This document shows positions 53,366-62,093 of a stretch of DNA of 64,000 bases, in pieces; position 1 is the first letter of the stretch, and each line of letters opens with the position of its first letter. The position numbers and the translations under genes are program-made. The stretch lies in contig JADKCL010000006.1 in NCBI GenBank assembly GCA_016718825.1, positions 124,001-188,000 of the forward strand. The letters run 5' to 3'. The notes under the pieces were generated by a model. That model saw only the letters and a program-made list of their open reading frames with translations, was not told the DNA's origin and did not search any database. The DNA is from Bacteroidota bacterium (GTDB lineage: Bacteria; Bacteroidota; Bacteroidia; J057; JADKCL01).

Positions 53366-53619
53366 GTCAATTTCCAACTGAAAATGCGGGGCAATTTAGA
53401 CAGAATGCCGGCATCAAACGGCTGCATTTGTACACCCTTCGATCGCGAAAATAGACCAACATGGTGCAACACTCATACTGTCCCCAATTCGGCAAAGTGA
53501 TGTTTACGCCGTCAAGCCGACAATTTTACACCATTCATGCCCAAAGACCCACAATTCCGTGGCGAAAGGCTTGATCTTTGCCGAAAGTTTTGGTAAAATT
53601 GATTTTCAAGGCTACAAAA

Positions 53620-54171
53620 ATGAAAACGCCAACCAAGGGAAACATCTTGCTTTCGGAGCCGTTTTTGCAGGATCCGAACTTTGCCCGTTCCGTCGTGTTG
53701 CTCACCGAGCACAATGAAGAAGGGTCGATCGGGTTCATTCTCAACAAACCGATCATCTACAAAATCAACGAAATTATTGAAGATTTCCCTGAATTTGACG
53801 CGCCCGTGTACATGGGCGGGCCGGTGCAACGCGACTCCTTGCACTTTATTCATCGTATCGAGGCCTTGGCCGACGATGGCGACGAGATTGCGCCCGGTGT
53901 CTATTGGGGCGGCGACTTCGAAAAACTGAAGCGGATGATCCGCCTCGGAATTGTGGTTCCTCACGACATCCGCTTTTTTGTCGGCTATTCAGGTTGGGGA
54001 CCGCAGCAATTGGAAGGCGAAATGGAGATGAAATCGTGGATCGTCAGCAGTCGCAGCGACAAATTTGCCTTCGCCGACCGCTCCGAAGCCCTCTGGGGCG
54101 AAATCCTGCAAGCCATGGGCGGCAAATACAAAGCCATGGCGCATTATCCGGTTGACCCTTCACTCAATTAG
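53620..54171 (+). CDS. YqgE/AlgH family protein
   Basis: 183 residues from ATG 53620 (MKTPTKGNILLSEPFLQDPN). FARSVVLLTEHNEEGSIGFI, NKP, VYMGGPVQRDSLHFIH, FVGYSGWGPQQLEGEM. DUF179 fold; role uncertain (AlgH was linked to alginate regulation in Pseudomonas). The stop codon lies within a heptad tract. Confidence 0.92.
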   Translation: MKTPTKGNILLSEPFLQDPNFARSVVLLTEHNEEGSIGFILNKPIIYKINEIIEDFPEFDAPVYMGGPVQRDSLHFIHRIEALADDGDEIAPGVYWGGDFEKLKRMIRLGIVVPHDIRFFVGYSGWGPQQLEGEMEMKSWIVSSRSDKFAFADRSEALWGEILQAMGGKYKAMAHYPVDPSLN

Positions 54172-54259
54172 CAGTTAGAAAGTAGCAGTTAGCAATTCCA
54201 ATGACGCTATCGGCGGAATCAAAACTGCTAACTGCTAACTGCTAACTTCTAACTATCAA
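54166..54259. repeat. 7-nt periodic tracts between convergent genes
   Basis: 54166-54193: AATTAGC, AGTTAGA, AAGTAGC, AGTTAGC; covers the stop of the YqgE gene. 54225-54259: CTGCTAA three times, CTTCTAA, CTATCAA; covers the stop of the M2 peptidase gene. The two are reverse complements and could form a long hairpin, i.e. a shared terminator-like structure for both genes. Confidence 0.8.
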
Positions 54260-56097
54260 ATCGTTTCCGGCAGCGTGTATTTCCGGCCTTCATTTTCCTT
54301 TTTCAGGAAATCCATTAGCGGATTGAAGTAGTCGAGCATCGCCTTGGCACTCATTTCGGCACCGAGTTTTTCCTTGAGCAATTCCCGCCAATCACGGCTT
54401 CCACCTGGGTAAAGCAAGTCCTTCAAGAATTTTCCAACTTCTTGATTTCCATGGTAATTGGTCGCGTGTGGATCCTGATGAAGGATGTTTTTGGCGATGT
54501 GGTCGTGGAATTGGAACAACAGCACGTAGCTCATCGCATAATCGTAGTACTGCGCGGCGTCGTCGTTGATATGCGTTTTGGACGCGGCATCACAGTACTC
54601 CTCGCCCCTGGTCGTCGGCGGGGCCATTCCTTGATATTTCGCGGCCAATTCCCACCATCTTTTGTTGAATTCGGCTTCAGGGAGATTGCCGGCGTAGAGA
54701 TCATGCTCGAAATCGGTCATGACGCCCGCGCCAAACGGCATGAATACGATGTAATTCAGGGCTTCTTTCAGCAAGGTCTTTTGTTCGTCGGTTTTGGTGT
54801 CGGCTGGAATCAGCTTCAGGTGCTCCATATAGGGTTTTTGCATGGCTGCCAGCCCCAGCAAGCTGCCGATGGCCTCGTGGAAGCCACGGTTTGCACCTTT
54901 GCGCAGGAGCGCGGGCACATCCTTGTTGGTGTACGTGAGGTAATAATAGATGTGTCCCAATTCGTGGTGGGTCGTCTCATACCATTCGGTATTGGGAAGC
55001 ACACTCATCAGGCTGCGCACGTCGCGCTCCAAGTCCAGGTGCCAAGCACTTGCATGGTTGTTTTTTTGGTAGCCGGCATCCTTTGGAGCAGGGTAGAGGC
55101 TGGACTTTTCCCAGAATACAGGTGGAAGCTTTTCAAAACCAAGGCTCACGTAAAATTCCTCCGCGGTCTTGACAAGCCACTCCGCGCTTTTGTCTTTGAG
55201 TGCTGCGTCAAGGTCCACACCTTCGACATCCACCAACGATGACCAATCCTGCCCCCAACGATTCGGAAGCCAATCCGCAGGAATCAGATCCGGAACATCC
55301 ACCACTTTGTATTTCTTGGCCAATTCGTAGCGTGCCCAAGTATGCAGTTCGCGGTAGAGTGGCCAAATGTCGCGGATCAATCCGTGCATCAGGTCCATCA
55401 TTTCCTGACGGGTCATGCCGTAGTCGCTCACCTGATAGCTGAAATAGTCGTCGTAACCCAAGGCTTTGACCGTTTCATTGCGCAGGCCGCGAAGATTGAC
55501 CAAGCCGGGCTTCAAGCCTTTGCCGACTTCCTTGCTTGCTTCCCAAGCCATTCTGCGCTTCTTCAAGTTGGTTTCCTCTCCCAGAATCTTGTCGATGTCG
55601 TTGGTCGAAACCTTTTTGCCATCCAGCATAAAATTGAAGCCAAACAGCTTCTCGGTCTGTTCTGTTTCAGCTTTGATCCTGTTTTTGACCACGTCCTTGA
55701 CAATCGCGGGATTGTTGGCTGCGCTGTAGAGAATGCCATCCAACTGTCGCTTTTGGATCGGGCTCAGATCGGTTTTCTTGAGGAATTTCTTGGTTTTGTT
55801 GATGTTTTCTTCGCTACCGGTGAAATCCGCAAAGGCCTCGTTGGCGGCCTTGGTACGCACGGCATTGGTGCTGTCGCCCTCGACGATATGGGTATTGCTT
55901 TCCCATTCGGCTTGGGAACTTGCGTAGTAAAGTGCCTGAAATTCCTTGGTGTAGCTGTCGAGAAAAGCCTGTGCCTTTGCATTGCCTTTGCCCGTCGAAT
56001 CGGCCGTGATGTTGCCGTTTCCGGTGGTGGTTTTGTCATTGTTGGCTGTGAGCGCCATCACCAACAAGGCTGCAACGAAGAAGGAGGTCTTTTTCAT
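54256..56097 (-). CDS. M2-family dipeptidyl carboxypeptidase (ACE-like)
   Basis: 613 residues. Signal peptide (MKKTSFFVAALLVMALTA); no lipobox Cys. Zinc motif HHELGH (THHELGHIYYYL), third ligand Glu in GFHEAIGSLLGLA, downstream MPFGAGVMTDFEHDLYAG and the chloride/substrate region YDYAMSYVLLFQFHDHIA. Complete ACE-type single-domain enzyme, periplasmic, removing C-terminal dipeptides. Convergent with YqgE. Confidence 0.94.
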   Translation of the reverse strand: MKKTSFFVAALLVMALTANNDKTTTGNGNITADSTGKGNAKAQAFLDSYTKEFQALYYASSQAEWESNTHIVEGDSTNAVRTKAANEAFADFTGSEENINKTKKFLKKTDLSPIQKRQLDGILYSAANNPAIVKDVVKNRIKAETEQTEKLFGFNFMLDGKKVSTNDIDKILGEETNLKKRRMAWEASKEVGKGLKPGLVNLRGLRNETVKALGYDDYFSYQVSDYGMTRQEMMDLMHGLIRDIWPLYRELHTWARYELAKKYKVVDVPDLIPADWLPNRWGQDWSSLVDVEGVDLDAALKDKSAEWLVKTAEEFYVSLGFEKLPPVFWEKSSLYPAPKDAGYQKNNHASAWHLDLERDVRSLMSVLPNTEWYETTHHELGHIYYYLTYTNKDVPALLRKGANRGFHEAIGSLLGLAAMQKPYMEHLKLIPADTKTDEQKTLLKEALNYIVFMPFGAGVMTDFEHDLYAGNLPEAEFNKRWWELAAKYQGMAPPTTRGEEYCDAASKTHINDDAAQYYDYAMSYVLLFQFHDHIAKNILHQDPHATNYHGNQEVGKFLKDLLYPGGSRDWRELLKEKLGAEMSAKAMLDYFNPLMDFLKKENEGRKYTLPETI

Positions 56098-56211
56098 ATC
56101 CTGGAAAAGCGTTTTGTGCGCCTCAAAGATAAAAAGGAATTTGAGACGGTCGGCGTCGCCGGTCTTCCACCTCCTGCCCTAATTTGGAGAAAGCCTTGCC
56201 TCGGCAAAACA

Positions 56212-56246
56212 CAAAAAAAAAACGGCAGCCCTAAGACTGCCGTTTC
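56212..56246 (-). terminator. Rho-independent terminator for the OmpA-like gene
   Basis: Minus strand: AACGGCAG, 8-nt loop, CTGCCGTT followed by a run of T (TTTTTTTTG). It starts about 20 bases after the stop of 56267-57946. Confidence 0.85.
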
Positions 56247-56266
56247 TGAAATCTAGTCACCGGTGA

Positions 56267-57946
56267 TTATTCAATCACACGGAACTCAACCCTTCTGTTC
56301 AAGAACTGAAGCGCTTCGAGTTTTGGATCCTTGTAGTCGGCGGGCAGGTTTTTGACCAATTGCTCGTCGGAACCTTTGTAGTCGATTTTGATACGTTCAG
56401 GAGCGATACCAAGGTTGGTGTTCAGGACCTTGGCCACGTTGGTGGCGCGGGCCTTGGACAGCTCGGTGTTGGCGTCGGACTTGCCACGGTTGTCGGCGTT
56501 GCCGACGACGACGATGGTTTTGGTGGGGTTTTCGTTGAGGTATTTGGCGACTTGGAAGATCACCGGATAGTATTCCTGCTTGACATCGGAGCTGTTCAAA
56601 TCAAAGTTGATCATGCCGAAGTAGCTTCCGCCGACGGCTTCGGTTGGAGCAGCCTGCACAGCAATGGCTTTGCCGTTTGCATCGCTTTGGCCACCTGCAG
56701 CACTGCCCGGCTCGTCGTCGTAGAAGTCGATCACGCCGTCGTTGTCGCTGTCGATGGCAATGCCATTGCGATCCACTTCAGAACCTTTAGGTGAAAATGG
56801 CTCCTTGTCGCGGAAGTCTTGAATAGCATCACCGTCGGAATCTACCGCACGGCCTTGGCCATCAACCAGTACGCCCTCAGGTGTGCCTGGCTCTTTGTCG
56901 CGGGAATCCACCACGCCGTCGTTGTCGCTGTCCTTGTCACCCGATTTGTTGAAACGCTTCAGGTCACGGACATCATTGTAAATCGAAGAAAGCGGATTCT
57001 GGAACCAGTAGCTTTCCTGACCTTTTCCGAGGCGGAAATTGAATCCGATCGTCGTGTTTTGCAAATAGTCGCCGTTGGCGGTCAAGGTCAGGGTCTCTTC
57101 CCAGCGGTGACCGTCCAAGAGGTCATCGCCGCTCCAGGTCACGCGGTGCTCCAAGCTCAAGCTCAACCTGCGGGAGAGTTTGAATTCCAAGCCCAAACCG
57201 ACATGGCCAACCACAGCCAGGGTATTCTCGTTGAGTCCAGGTTTGTGAGGATGGGATTCAGCCGCTGTCTCGTAGGAATCGTCGATCAAGTTGTTGAGGT
57301 TGCTCAGGATGTCCTTGCGGTCACTCAAATTTTGCGTACCGTTGATACCGCTGTAATCATAGGTAGAGCCATTGGCATCCAAGGCATTGACATGTGTATT
57401 GTAAAGCATTGCCCCCACACCGGCAAAGGCATACAAGCTCACTTTGGGGTCTTTGTTGTGGAAACTGATGTTTCCAATGTTGAAGATTCCTTGCAATCCC
57501 AAGTCGTAGTACTTGGTTTTGTGATTGTAATAAACGTAGGGATAGGCATTGGTGGTATAATTTGCCGCTGAGTCTACAGCACCATTCAAGGCTGAGTTGC
57601 GGGCAAAACCGCCGTTGGCGCGCCAGTTTTGACCTTTTGCTGTACCCATACTTGCAGACATGCGCAAGGAAATGACATGGCTGATTGCTTTGCGCAGGTT
57701 CAGGCCAAAACCAAAGCCGAGTTCTGGACGTATGTCGCCAGAGATCATCGCCGTGCCAAATTGGACACCAAGGGCAGAGTTGTTCCTGCGTGGTGGAGCA
57801 AATGATTCTTGATTGGCTTCATACGCAGCTTGGCGCATGAAATGTTTGTCCCGAAGGTTAAGTGTATCTTTCGGAGTCTGGGCAGCGACCTGCAAGCAAG
57901 TCCCAAGTAAAAGAGCAAAAAGTAGAGCGTGTTTTTTCATTTTCAT
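56267..57946 (-). CDS. OmpA-family protein with TSP3-type calcium repeats
   Basis: 559 residues from ATG 57946. Signal peptide ending QVAAQ; an N-terminal barrel-like domain (about 40-330); three thrombospondin type-3-like Asp-rich repeats (DSDNDGVVDSRDKEPGT, DSDGDAIQDFRDKEP, DSDNDGVIDFYDDEPGS). The C-terminal OmpA domain binds peptidoglycan (FDLNSSDVK, VVVGNADNRGKSDAN, NRRVEFRV). A typical Bacteroidota outer-membrane/peptidoglycan link protein, probably abundant. Own terminator. Confidence 0.93.
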   Translation of the reverse strand: MKMKKHALLFALLLGTCLQVAAQTPKDTLNLRDKHFMRQAAYEANQESFAPPRRNNSALGVQFGTAMISGDIRPELGFGFGLNLRKAISHVISLRMSASMGTAKGQNWRANGGFARNSALNGAVDSAANYTTNAYPYVYYNHKTKYYDLGLQGIFNIGNISFHNKDPKVSLYAFAGVGAMLYNTHVNALDANGSTYDYSGINGTQNLSDRKDILSNLNNLIDDSYETAAESHPHKPGLNENTLAVVGHVGLGLEFKLSRRLSLSLEHRVTWSGDDLLDGHRWEETLTLTANGDYLQNTTIGFNFRLGKGQESYWFQNPLSSIYNDVRDLKRFNKSGDKDSDNDGVVDSRDKEPGTPEGVLVDGQGRAVDSDGDAIQDFRDKEPFSPKGSEVDRNGIAIDSDNDGVIDFYDDEPGSAAGGQSDANGKAIAVQAAPTEAVGGSYFGMINFDLNSSDVKQEYYPVIFQVAKYLNENPTKTIVVVGNADNRGKSDANTELSKARATNVAKVLNTNLGIAPERIKIDYKGSDEQLVKNLPADYKDPKLEALQFLNRRVEFRVIE

Positions 57947-58033
57947 GAATTGAAATTTAGAAAGCCAAAAATTCATTTGATTACCGGAAAGATTTTCTCA
58001 GCCTACTAGCGGGCAAAGATAGAAAAAAGGATA

Positions 58034-59269
58034 TTAATCATTGCAATATTTGGAAAGTTCCTCAGCAGCACGAGGTTCGTTAAGTTTTTTTGCAGTCTTC
58101 CAAGCATCACAAGCATCATTCGAATTCCCATTTTGATACCGAGCAAGCCCCAAACCGTAAAATGCCACCCCCGAGGTGGGGTCGATATAGGTCGCAGCGA
58201 CAAAATCATCGGATGCAGCTTGGATTTGAAGCAACTGAAGCAAAAGAAACCCGCGGCGCAGCCGCAAAGAGAGGTTGTTTTTGTCCAATAACAATGCCTG
58301 ATTCAAATCCGGCAAGGCCTTTTTAGGTTTTCCAAGCTGCTCCCAGATCGCGGCCCGGTTGCTGTAAGCCTCCTTCAGTACCTTGTCGCGCTTGACGGCC
58401 TTGCCATAGAATTTTTTGGCGGCGTTGGCATCACCCAGTTTTTCGTTGCAGATGCCCCGACGATAAAAAGCATCACCATCTCGTTTGTCTAAAGAAAGTA
58501 CGGTTGTGTAGTCGGCGTCTGCCAACATATAATTTTCCTGTGCCAGATAACTATCCGCACGGTGCTTATAAGCTTCCTTATTCTTGGCATCCAGGCTTGT
58601 AGCTTTGGTCGCATCCTCGATCGCTTCCTTGAAGTTCCCACGACGCAGTTTGGCAAGGCTGAGCAGTTCATAGACTCTGGCATATTCGGGGGCCATTTCT
58701 GCGGCGATGATCAGGTTGGGCATCGCGCCTTCGTAGTCACCGAGCTTGATTTTTGTTTCCGCGACCCCAAGGTAGGCCATCGGAAAATCCGGATTCAGCG
58801 TCACGGCCTTTTCATAAGCTTTGCGGGAGAGCCGCGTCGAATCCAAATTGTCGTGTACCTGCGCGATGCCATACCATGCCTGCCAACAAAGGCTATCCAT
58901 TCGAAGGGCCTTTTCAAATTCTACCCGTGCTTCTACATTTTTGCCGTCGGCGAGTTTGATTCTTGCCTTGCCTTCCCGGTAAAGCACTTGGTTGGGTGAG
59001 AGTTGAATCGCCCGGTCGATGTCGGTGATCGCTGCCGGATAGTTTTTGGCACAGGTGTAGGCAAGACTGCGGCCATAGAAGGCTTCTGCATACTCCTTGT
59101 TCAGTTCAATGGCTTTGGTGAAATCCTCAACGGCTTGATTACAAGCCTTGCAACGGTATTTGGCGGTTCCCATCAGGAAATAGTCCCTCGCGGTCATGTC
59201 CTGTGCAGGCAACCATCCGCTCCCGAGGCAAAAAAGCCCAACAAGGAAGTATTTCCACCAAAAACTCAC
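58034..59269 (-). CDS. TPR-repeat secreted protein
   Basis: 411 residues, GTG start at 59269 (MSFWWKYFLVGLFCLGSGW), signal peptide ending WLPAQ. About ten TPR units of 34 residues (A.EDFTKAIELNKEYAEAFY, A..DIDRAIQLSPNQ, and so on). Periplasmic scaffold or interaction protein. No enzymatic domain visible. Near the OmpA gene but not tightly linked (about 87 bases between). Confidence 0.85.
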   Translation of the reverse strand: MSFWWKYFLVGLFCLGSGWLPAQDMTARDYFLMGTAKYRCKACNQAVEDFTKAIELNKEYAEAFYGRSLAYTCAKNYPAAITDIDRAIQLSPNQVLYREGKARIKLADGKNVEARVEFEKALRMDSLCWQAWYGIAQVHDNLDSTRLSRKAYEKAVTLNPDFPMAYLGVAETKIKLGDYEGAMPNLIIAAEMAPEYARVYELLSLAKLRRGNFKEAIEDATKATSLDAKNKEAYKHRADSYLAQENYMLADADYTTVLSLDKRDGDAFYRRGICNEKLGDANAAKKFYGKAVKRDKVLKEAYSNRAAIWEQLGKPKKALPDLNQALLLDKNNLSLRLRRGFLLLQLLQIQAASDDFVAATYIDPTSGVAFYGLGLARYQNGNSNDACDAWKTAKKLNEPRAAEELSKYCND

Positions 59270-59362
59270 GCGTTATCGATCATTGTCATCAAAAAGCGGA
59301 GGCAAATTAGTCATTTTTCAACGGACTCCTAGTAGCAACCTGTTTTGTGGATAATGACATTT

Positions 59363-59390
59363 TTTGTTGAAAACGATATTTATATATTTG
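59363..59390 (+). promoter_or_regulatory. Probable Bacteroidota promoter upstream of the sigma-factor operon
   Basis: TTTG at 59363-59366 and TATATTTG (perfect TAnnTTTG) at 59383-59390, 16 bases apart, a little shorter than the usual 19-21. Located 100 bases before the sigma factor start at 59490. Intervening sequence is AT-rich. Confidence 0.5.
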
Positions 59391-59489
59391 ATATACAGGT
59401 TGTTGTGGTAGGATGTTGAAATATTTCAACATGCCATGCAACGAATCGGAGGTGTGCATCATCTTAAGGTCGTATTTGGAGTTTTATCC

Positions 59490-60059
59490 ATGGGAATATT
59501 CGGGGGACATAATGAAGAGGAGCGAATGGTGCGTGGTTGTGTCAAGGGGCAACCACAACATCAGGAGGCACTCTACAATCTGTACTACCGGAAAATGTTT
59601 GGCGTTTGTTTGCGCTATGCACCCGACCGGGAAACCGCCGAAGACATTTTGCAAGACGGCTTTGTCAAAGTGTTTAAAAACATCGGCAGTTACGAAGGGA
59701 AAGGTTCTTTGGAAGGTTGGATCAGAAGGGTTGTCGTCAACACTGCCCTTGAATTCCTGCGCAAAAAGTCTTCGATGTACCCCGTCGTAGACATTCAGCA
59801 GGCAGCCAATACCGATGGCGGATGGGACATTGTTTCGTCCATGTCGGAGCAGGAAATCCTGCGCATGGTACAGGCGTTGCCGGTCGGCTACCGCACTGTT
59901 TTCAACCTTTATGCAATCGAAGGCTACTCCCACAAGGAAATTGCCGAGCGCTTGAACATCACGGAAGGAACTTCAAAATCACAGCTTGCCAGGGCAAGAC
60001 AAACCCTGCAGGAGAACATCCACGTTTCGACACGCGAGAATTATGGAGCAGCACGATAA
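59490..60059 (+). CDS. ECF sigma-70 family RNA polymerase sigma factor
   Basis: 189 residues from ATG 59490; other ATGs at 59436 and 59526. Region 2: YYRKMFGVCLRYAPDRETAE and DILQDGFVKVFKNI; region 4: LPVGYRTVFNLYAIEGYSHK, EIAERLNITEGTSKSQLARA. Typical of the Bacteroidota ECF group without a separate FecI-type FecR neighbour. The downstream gene overlaps its end by 17 bases and encodes a one-span protein that should be the anti-sigma factor. Confidence 0.93.
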   Translation: MGIFGGHNEEERMVRGCVKGQPQHQEALYNLYYRKMFGVCLRYAPDRETAEDILQDGFVKVFKNIGSYEGKGSLEGWIRRVVVNTALEFLRKKSSMYPVVDIQQAANTDGGWDIVSSMSEQEILRMVQALPVGYRTVFNLYAIEGYSHKEIAERLNITEGTSKSQLARARQTLQENIHVSTRENYGAAR

Positions 60060-60870
60060 ATTTGACGAAGCGATCAAGGCCAAGCTTGGCACGTTGGAAG
60101 ACGAGCCTTCGGCACGCGTTTGGGCCGAGGTGCGGGGTGCCATCGGGCATCACGGTCCGGCGCAGTCCAGCCCATGGCTGTTCAGGGTAGCTGCTGCAGC
60201 GGCGGTCCTCGCAGTGGTCGGTGCAGGCTACATGTTCTTCCAAGGCGAATCCACGGCCCCCAAAGCCCTCGCCTTCTCCAGAAAGACAAAAGCGCCACGC
60301 ATCCAAGTCGTGCCGCTTGACAGGATGGGAACCAAAGACATCTACCTTGCTGAGGAAGCAAAGGATGTTACCCCCGATCCAACGCAGCGTCCAAACGTGA
60401 AGCAAGGCAATTCCGCCTTCGCCCACGGTTCGAATCCTGCCCCCGAAAAAGTAAATCCCGCAATTGATTCCTTGAAGACAAAGGCACTTTCACCTTTTGG
60501 CCCCGGCCAACCTGAGAAGCTGATCGTGCAGGAAGAGACGCCCAAAATGGAAGTCCCAAAAGCCCCATCCCCCGACAATGGTGGCCCAAGGACCATTCTG
60601 CCCGTCGAACCTCGGCCTGAGACCCTCAAGGTAATCGCGAGCAATTCCAACAAACGCAGCATCCGTGTCCCCGGTCGCGATGACCTGACTTCGGAAAACC
60701 TGCGCAGCAAGTCAGGTGCCATCCTGGGAGCCGTCACCAATGGTGCCAATGAGTTTCTCGGACTGAATGCCAGCTACAAAGAAAGGCAGGAAGACGACCT
60801 CAAAATGACTGCCTTCAATGCCGATTTCGGCTTGTTCAAAATCAAAAGAGTCAAAACCGTTAAGCAGTAA
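60043..60870 (+). CDS. Probable anti-sigma factor
   Basis: 275 residues from ATG 60043 (MEQHDKFDEAIKAKLGTLED). A cytoplasmic N-terminus of about 45 residues (EPSARVWAEVRGAI) precedes one membrane helix (LFRVAAAAAVLAVVGAGYMF, about 47-67). A long Pro-rich periplasmic part follows, ending in a charged segment. No FecR or zinc-anti-sigma (HxxxCxxC) motif. The assignment rests on topology and on 17-base overlap with the sigma factor gene. Confidence 0.7.
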   Translation: MEQHDKFDEAIKAKLGTLEDEPSARVWAEVRGAIGHHGPAQSSPWLFRVAAAAAVLAVVGAGYMFFQGESTAPKALAFSRKTKAPRIQVVPLDRMGTKDIYLAEEAKDVTPDPTQRPNVKQGNSAFAHGSNPAPEKVNPAIDSLKTKALSPFGPGQPEKLIVQEETPKMEVPKAPSPDNGGPRTILPVEPRPETLKVIASNSNKRSIRVPGRDDLTSENLRSKSGAILGAVTNGANEFLGLNASYKERQEDDLKMTAFNADFGLFKIKRVKTVKQ

Positions 60871-60875
60871 ATCAC

Positions 60876-61733
60876 ATGAAAAAGTATATATCAATTTCCG
60901 CGATCAATATGTCCAAGTTCTTGTTCCTGAGCATGTTTTTGCTCACCGCGATGGGGCTCAATGCCCAGACCACCAACGATGTCGTCACCGATACGACCGA
61001 AGTCTACGTCGGAAAAAAAGTCATCACGATCACCGTTGACTCCGTATCCGGCAAAAAGGACGTGCAGGTACACAACAGTGAACCCGACAAAGACGACGAC
61101 GACGAAATCAAGCCCGTCGACACGGAATTCATCGGGATCGACTTGGGCCTCAATTGGATGCTCTACAACAACAGCTTCAGCATCCCTGCGAATGAAAGCA
61201 GTTTCGAAACGGAGCCACTGCGCTCGTCACAGGTTTCTTTGCACTTCTTGCCGACCCACTTCAACATGGCCAAAGGCAAAGTGAGCATTTTGACCGCGTT
61301 GACCTTTGAAAATCAGCGCTATCAATTCCGTAACAACGTGAGCTTGTTGCCCAATCAGCCCAATGTCACCACCTTCACGGATTCGGTGAAATTCAAGAAA
61401 AACAAGCTCAACATGTGGTATGGACAGATTCCGCTGATGTTGTGCTTCCAAACCAAACCCGAAAATCGCGGACATAGCTTCCATTTTTCCTTGGGTGGAT
61501 TCGCCGGATTGTTTTTGGGAGCAAGCACCAAGCAAAAAAGCGAGGAGCGCGGCAAGGTCATCTACAAAGACGACTATAATTTGAATCCGCTGCGTTATGG
61601 TGTCACCGCGCGCATCGGCTACGGTGGCCTCGAGGTGTACACCAACTACACGCTGAGCAACATTTTCCGCGACGGCCAAGGTCCGACCTTCAACAACATC
61701 AACTTCGGAATCGCCCTTACCGGAACAATGTAA
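60876..61733 (+). CDS. Outer-membrane beta-barrel protein (sigma operon)
   Basis: 285 residues; ATG 60876, with a second in-frame ATG at codon 12 (MSKFLFLSMFLLTAMG) giving the better signal peptide, cleaved after LNAQ. An acidic stretch SEPDKDDDDEIKPVDTEF precedes a PorT-like barrel (GIDLGLNWMLYNNSF, and a final NINFGIALTGTM). Five bases after the anti-sigma gene. Probably the main product of this operon. Confidence 0.78.
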   Translation: MKKYISISAINMSKFLFLSMFLLTAMGLNAQTTNDVVTDTTEVYVGKKVITITVDSVSGKKDVQVHNSEPDKDDDDEIKPVDTEFIGIDLGLNWMLYNNSFSIPANESSFETEPLRSSQVSLHFLPTHFNMAKGKVSILTALTFENQRYQFRNNVSLLPNQPNVTTFTDSVKFKKNKLNMWYGQIPLMLCFQTKPENRGHSFHFSLGGFAGLFLGASTKQKSEERGKVIYKDDYNLNPLRYGVTARIGYGGLEVYTNYTLSNIFRDGQGPTFNNINFGIALTGTM

Positions 61734-61741
61734 GGAATTGA

Positions 61742-61795
61742 TAATTGAAAATGGAGAATGGTGGATACAATCGCCATTCTCCATTTTTCATTATC
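61742..61795. repeat. Imperfect inverted repeat made of heptads, after the barrel gene
   Basis: GATAATTGAAAATGGAGAAT pairs with ATTCTCCATTTTTCATTATC (one mismatch in 20) across a 14-base loop. Both arms are built from 7-nt units. It lies 9 bases after the stop and may work as a terminator-like hairpin or exported-RNA stabiliser. No T-run. Confidence 0.65.
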
Positions 61796-61930
61796 CACTG
61801 GCTTCACTGAACCCTGCGGGTTGGACTTCTTCGATTGCTCCAGGTGTTTCTTTGTCAAAGGTCTTCGTGTTGTACTCAGCGTTGTCACGTTTCAAAGGTC
61901 TTCGCGATGTGCTTCGCAGTTGCACTGCAG

Positions 61931-62063
61931 CTCTCCATTTTTCATTTTCAATTTTCAATTCTCAATTTTCAATTCTCAATTTTCAATTTTCAATTTTCAA
62001 TTTTCAATTTTCAATTTTCAATTCTCAATTTTCAATTCTCAATTCTCAATTCCCCATTCTCCC
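61931..62063. repeat. Longest 7-nt periodic tract, 19 heptads
   Basis: TTTTCAA or TTCTCAA over and over with no phase change, from CTCTCCA at 61931 to TTCTCCC ending at 62063. It ends 30 bases before the ATG at 62094. The region 61734-62093 holds no gene; frames through it encode only FSIFNFQ repeats. Confidence 0.88.
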
Positions 62064-62082
62064 TTCCCGGCGGTGTTTTTTC

Positions 62083-62090
62083 TATCTTTG
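62083..62090 (+). promoter_or_regulatory. Perfect -7 box beside a start codon
   Basis: TATCTTTG (TAnnTTTG) ends 3 bases before ATG 62094. If this is the promoter, the transcript would be leaderless or the real start is further down. Immediately preceded by the heptad tract. Confidence 0.45.
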
Positions 62091-62093
62091 GCC

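Noticed and set aside
61758..62093. N-terminal extension with FSIFNFQ repeats
   Set aside because: Translation of heptad DNA; the conserved-looking protein starts at 62094.
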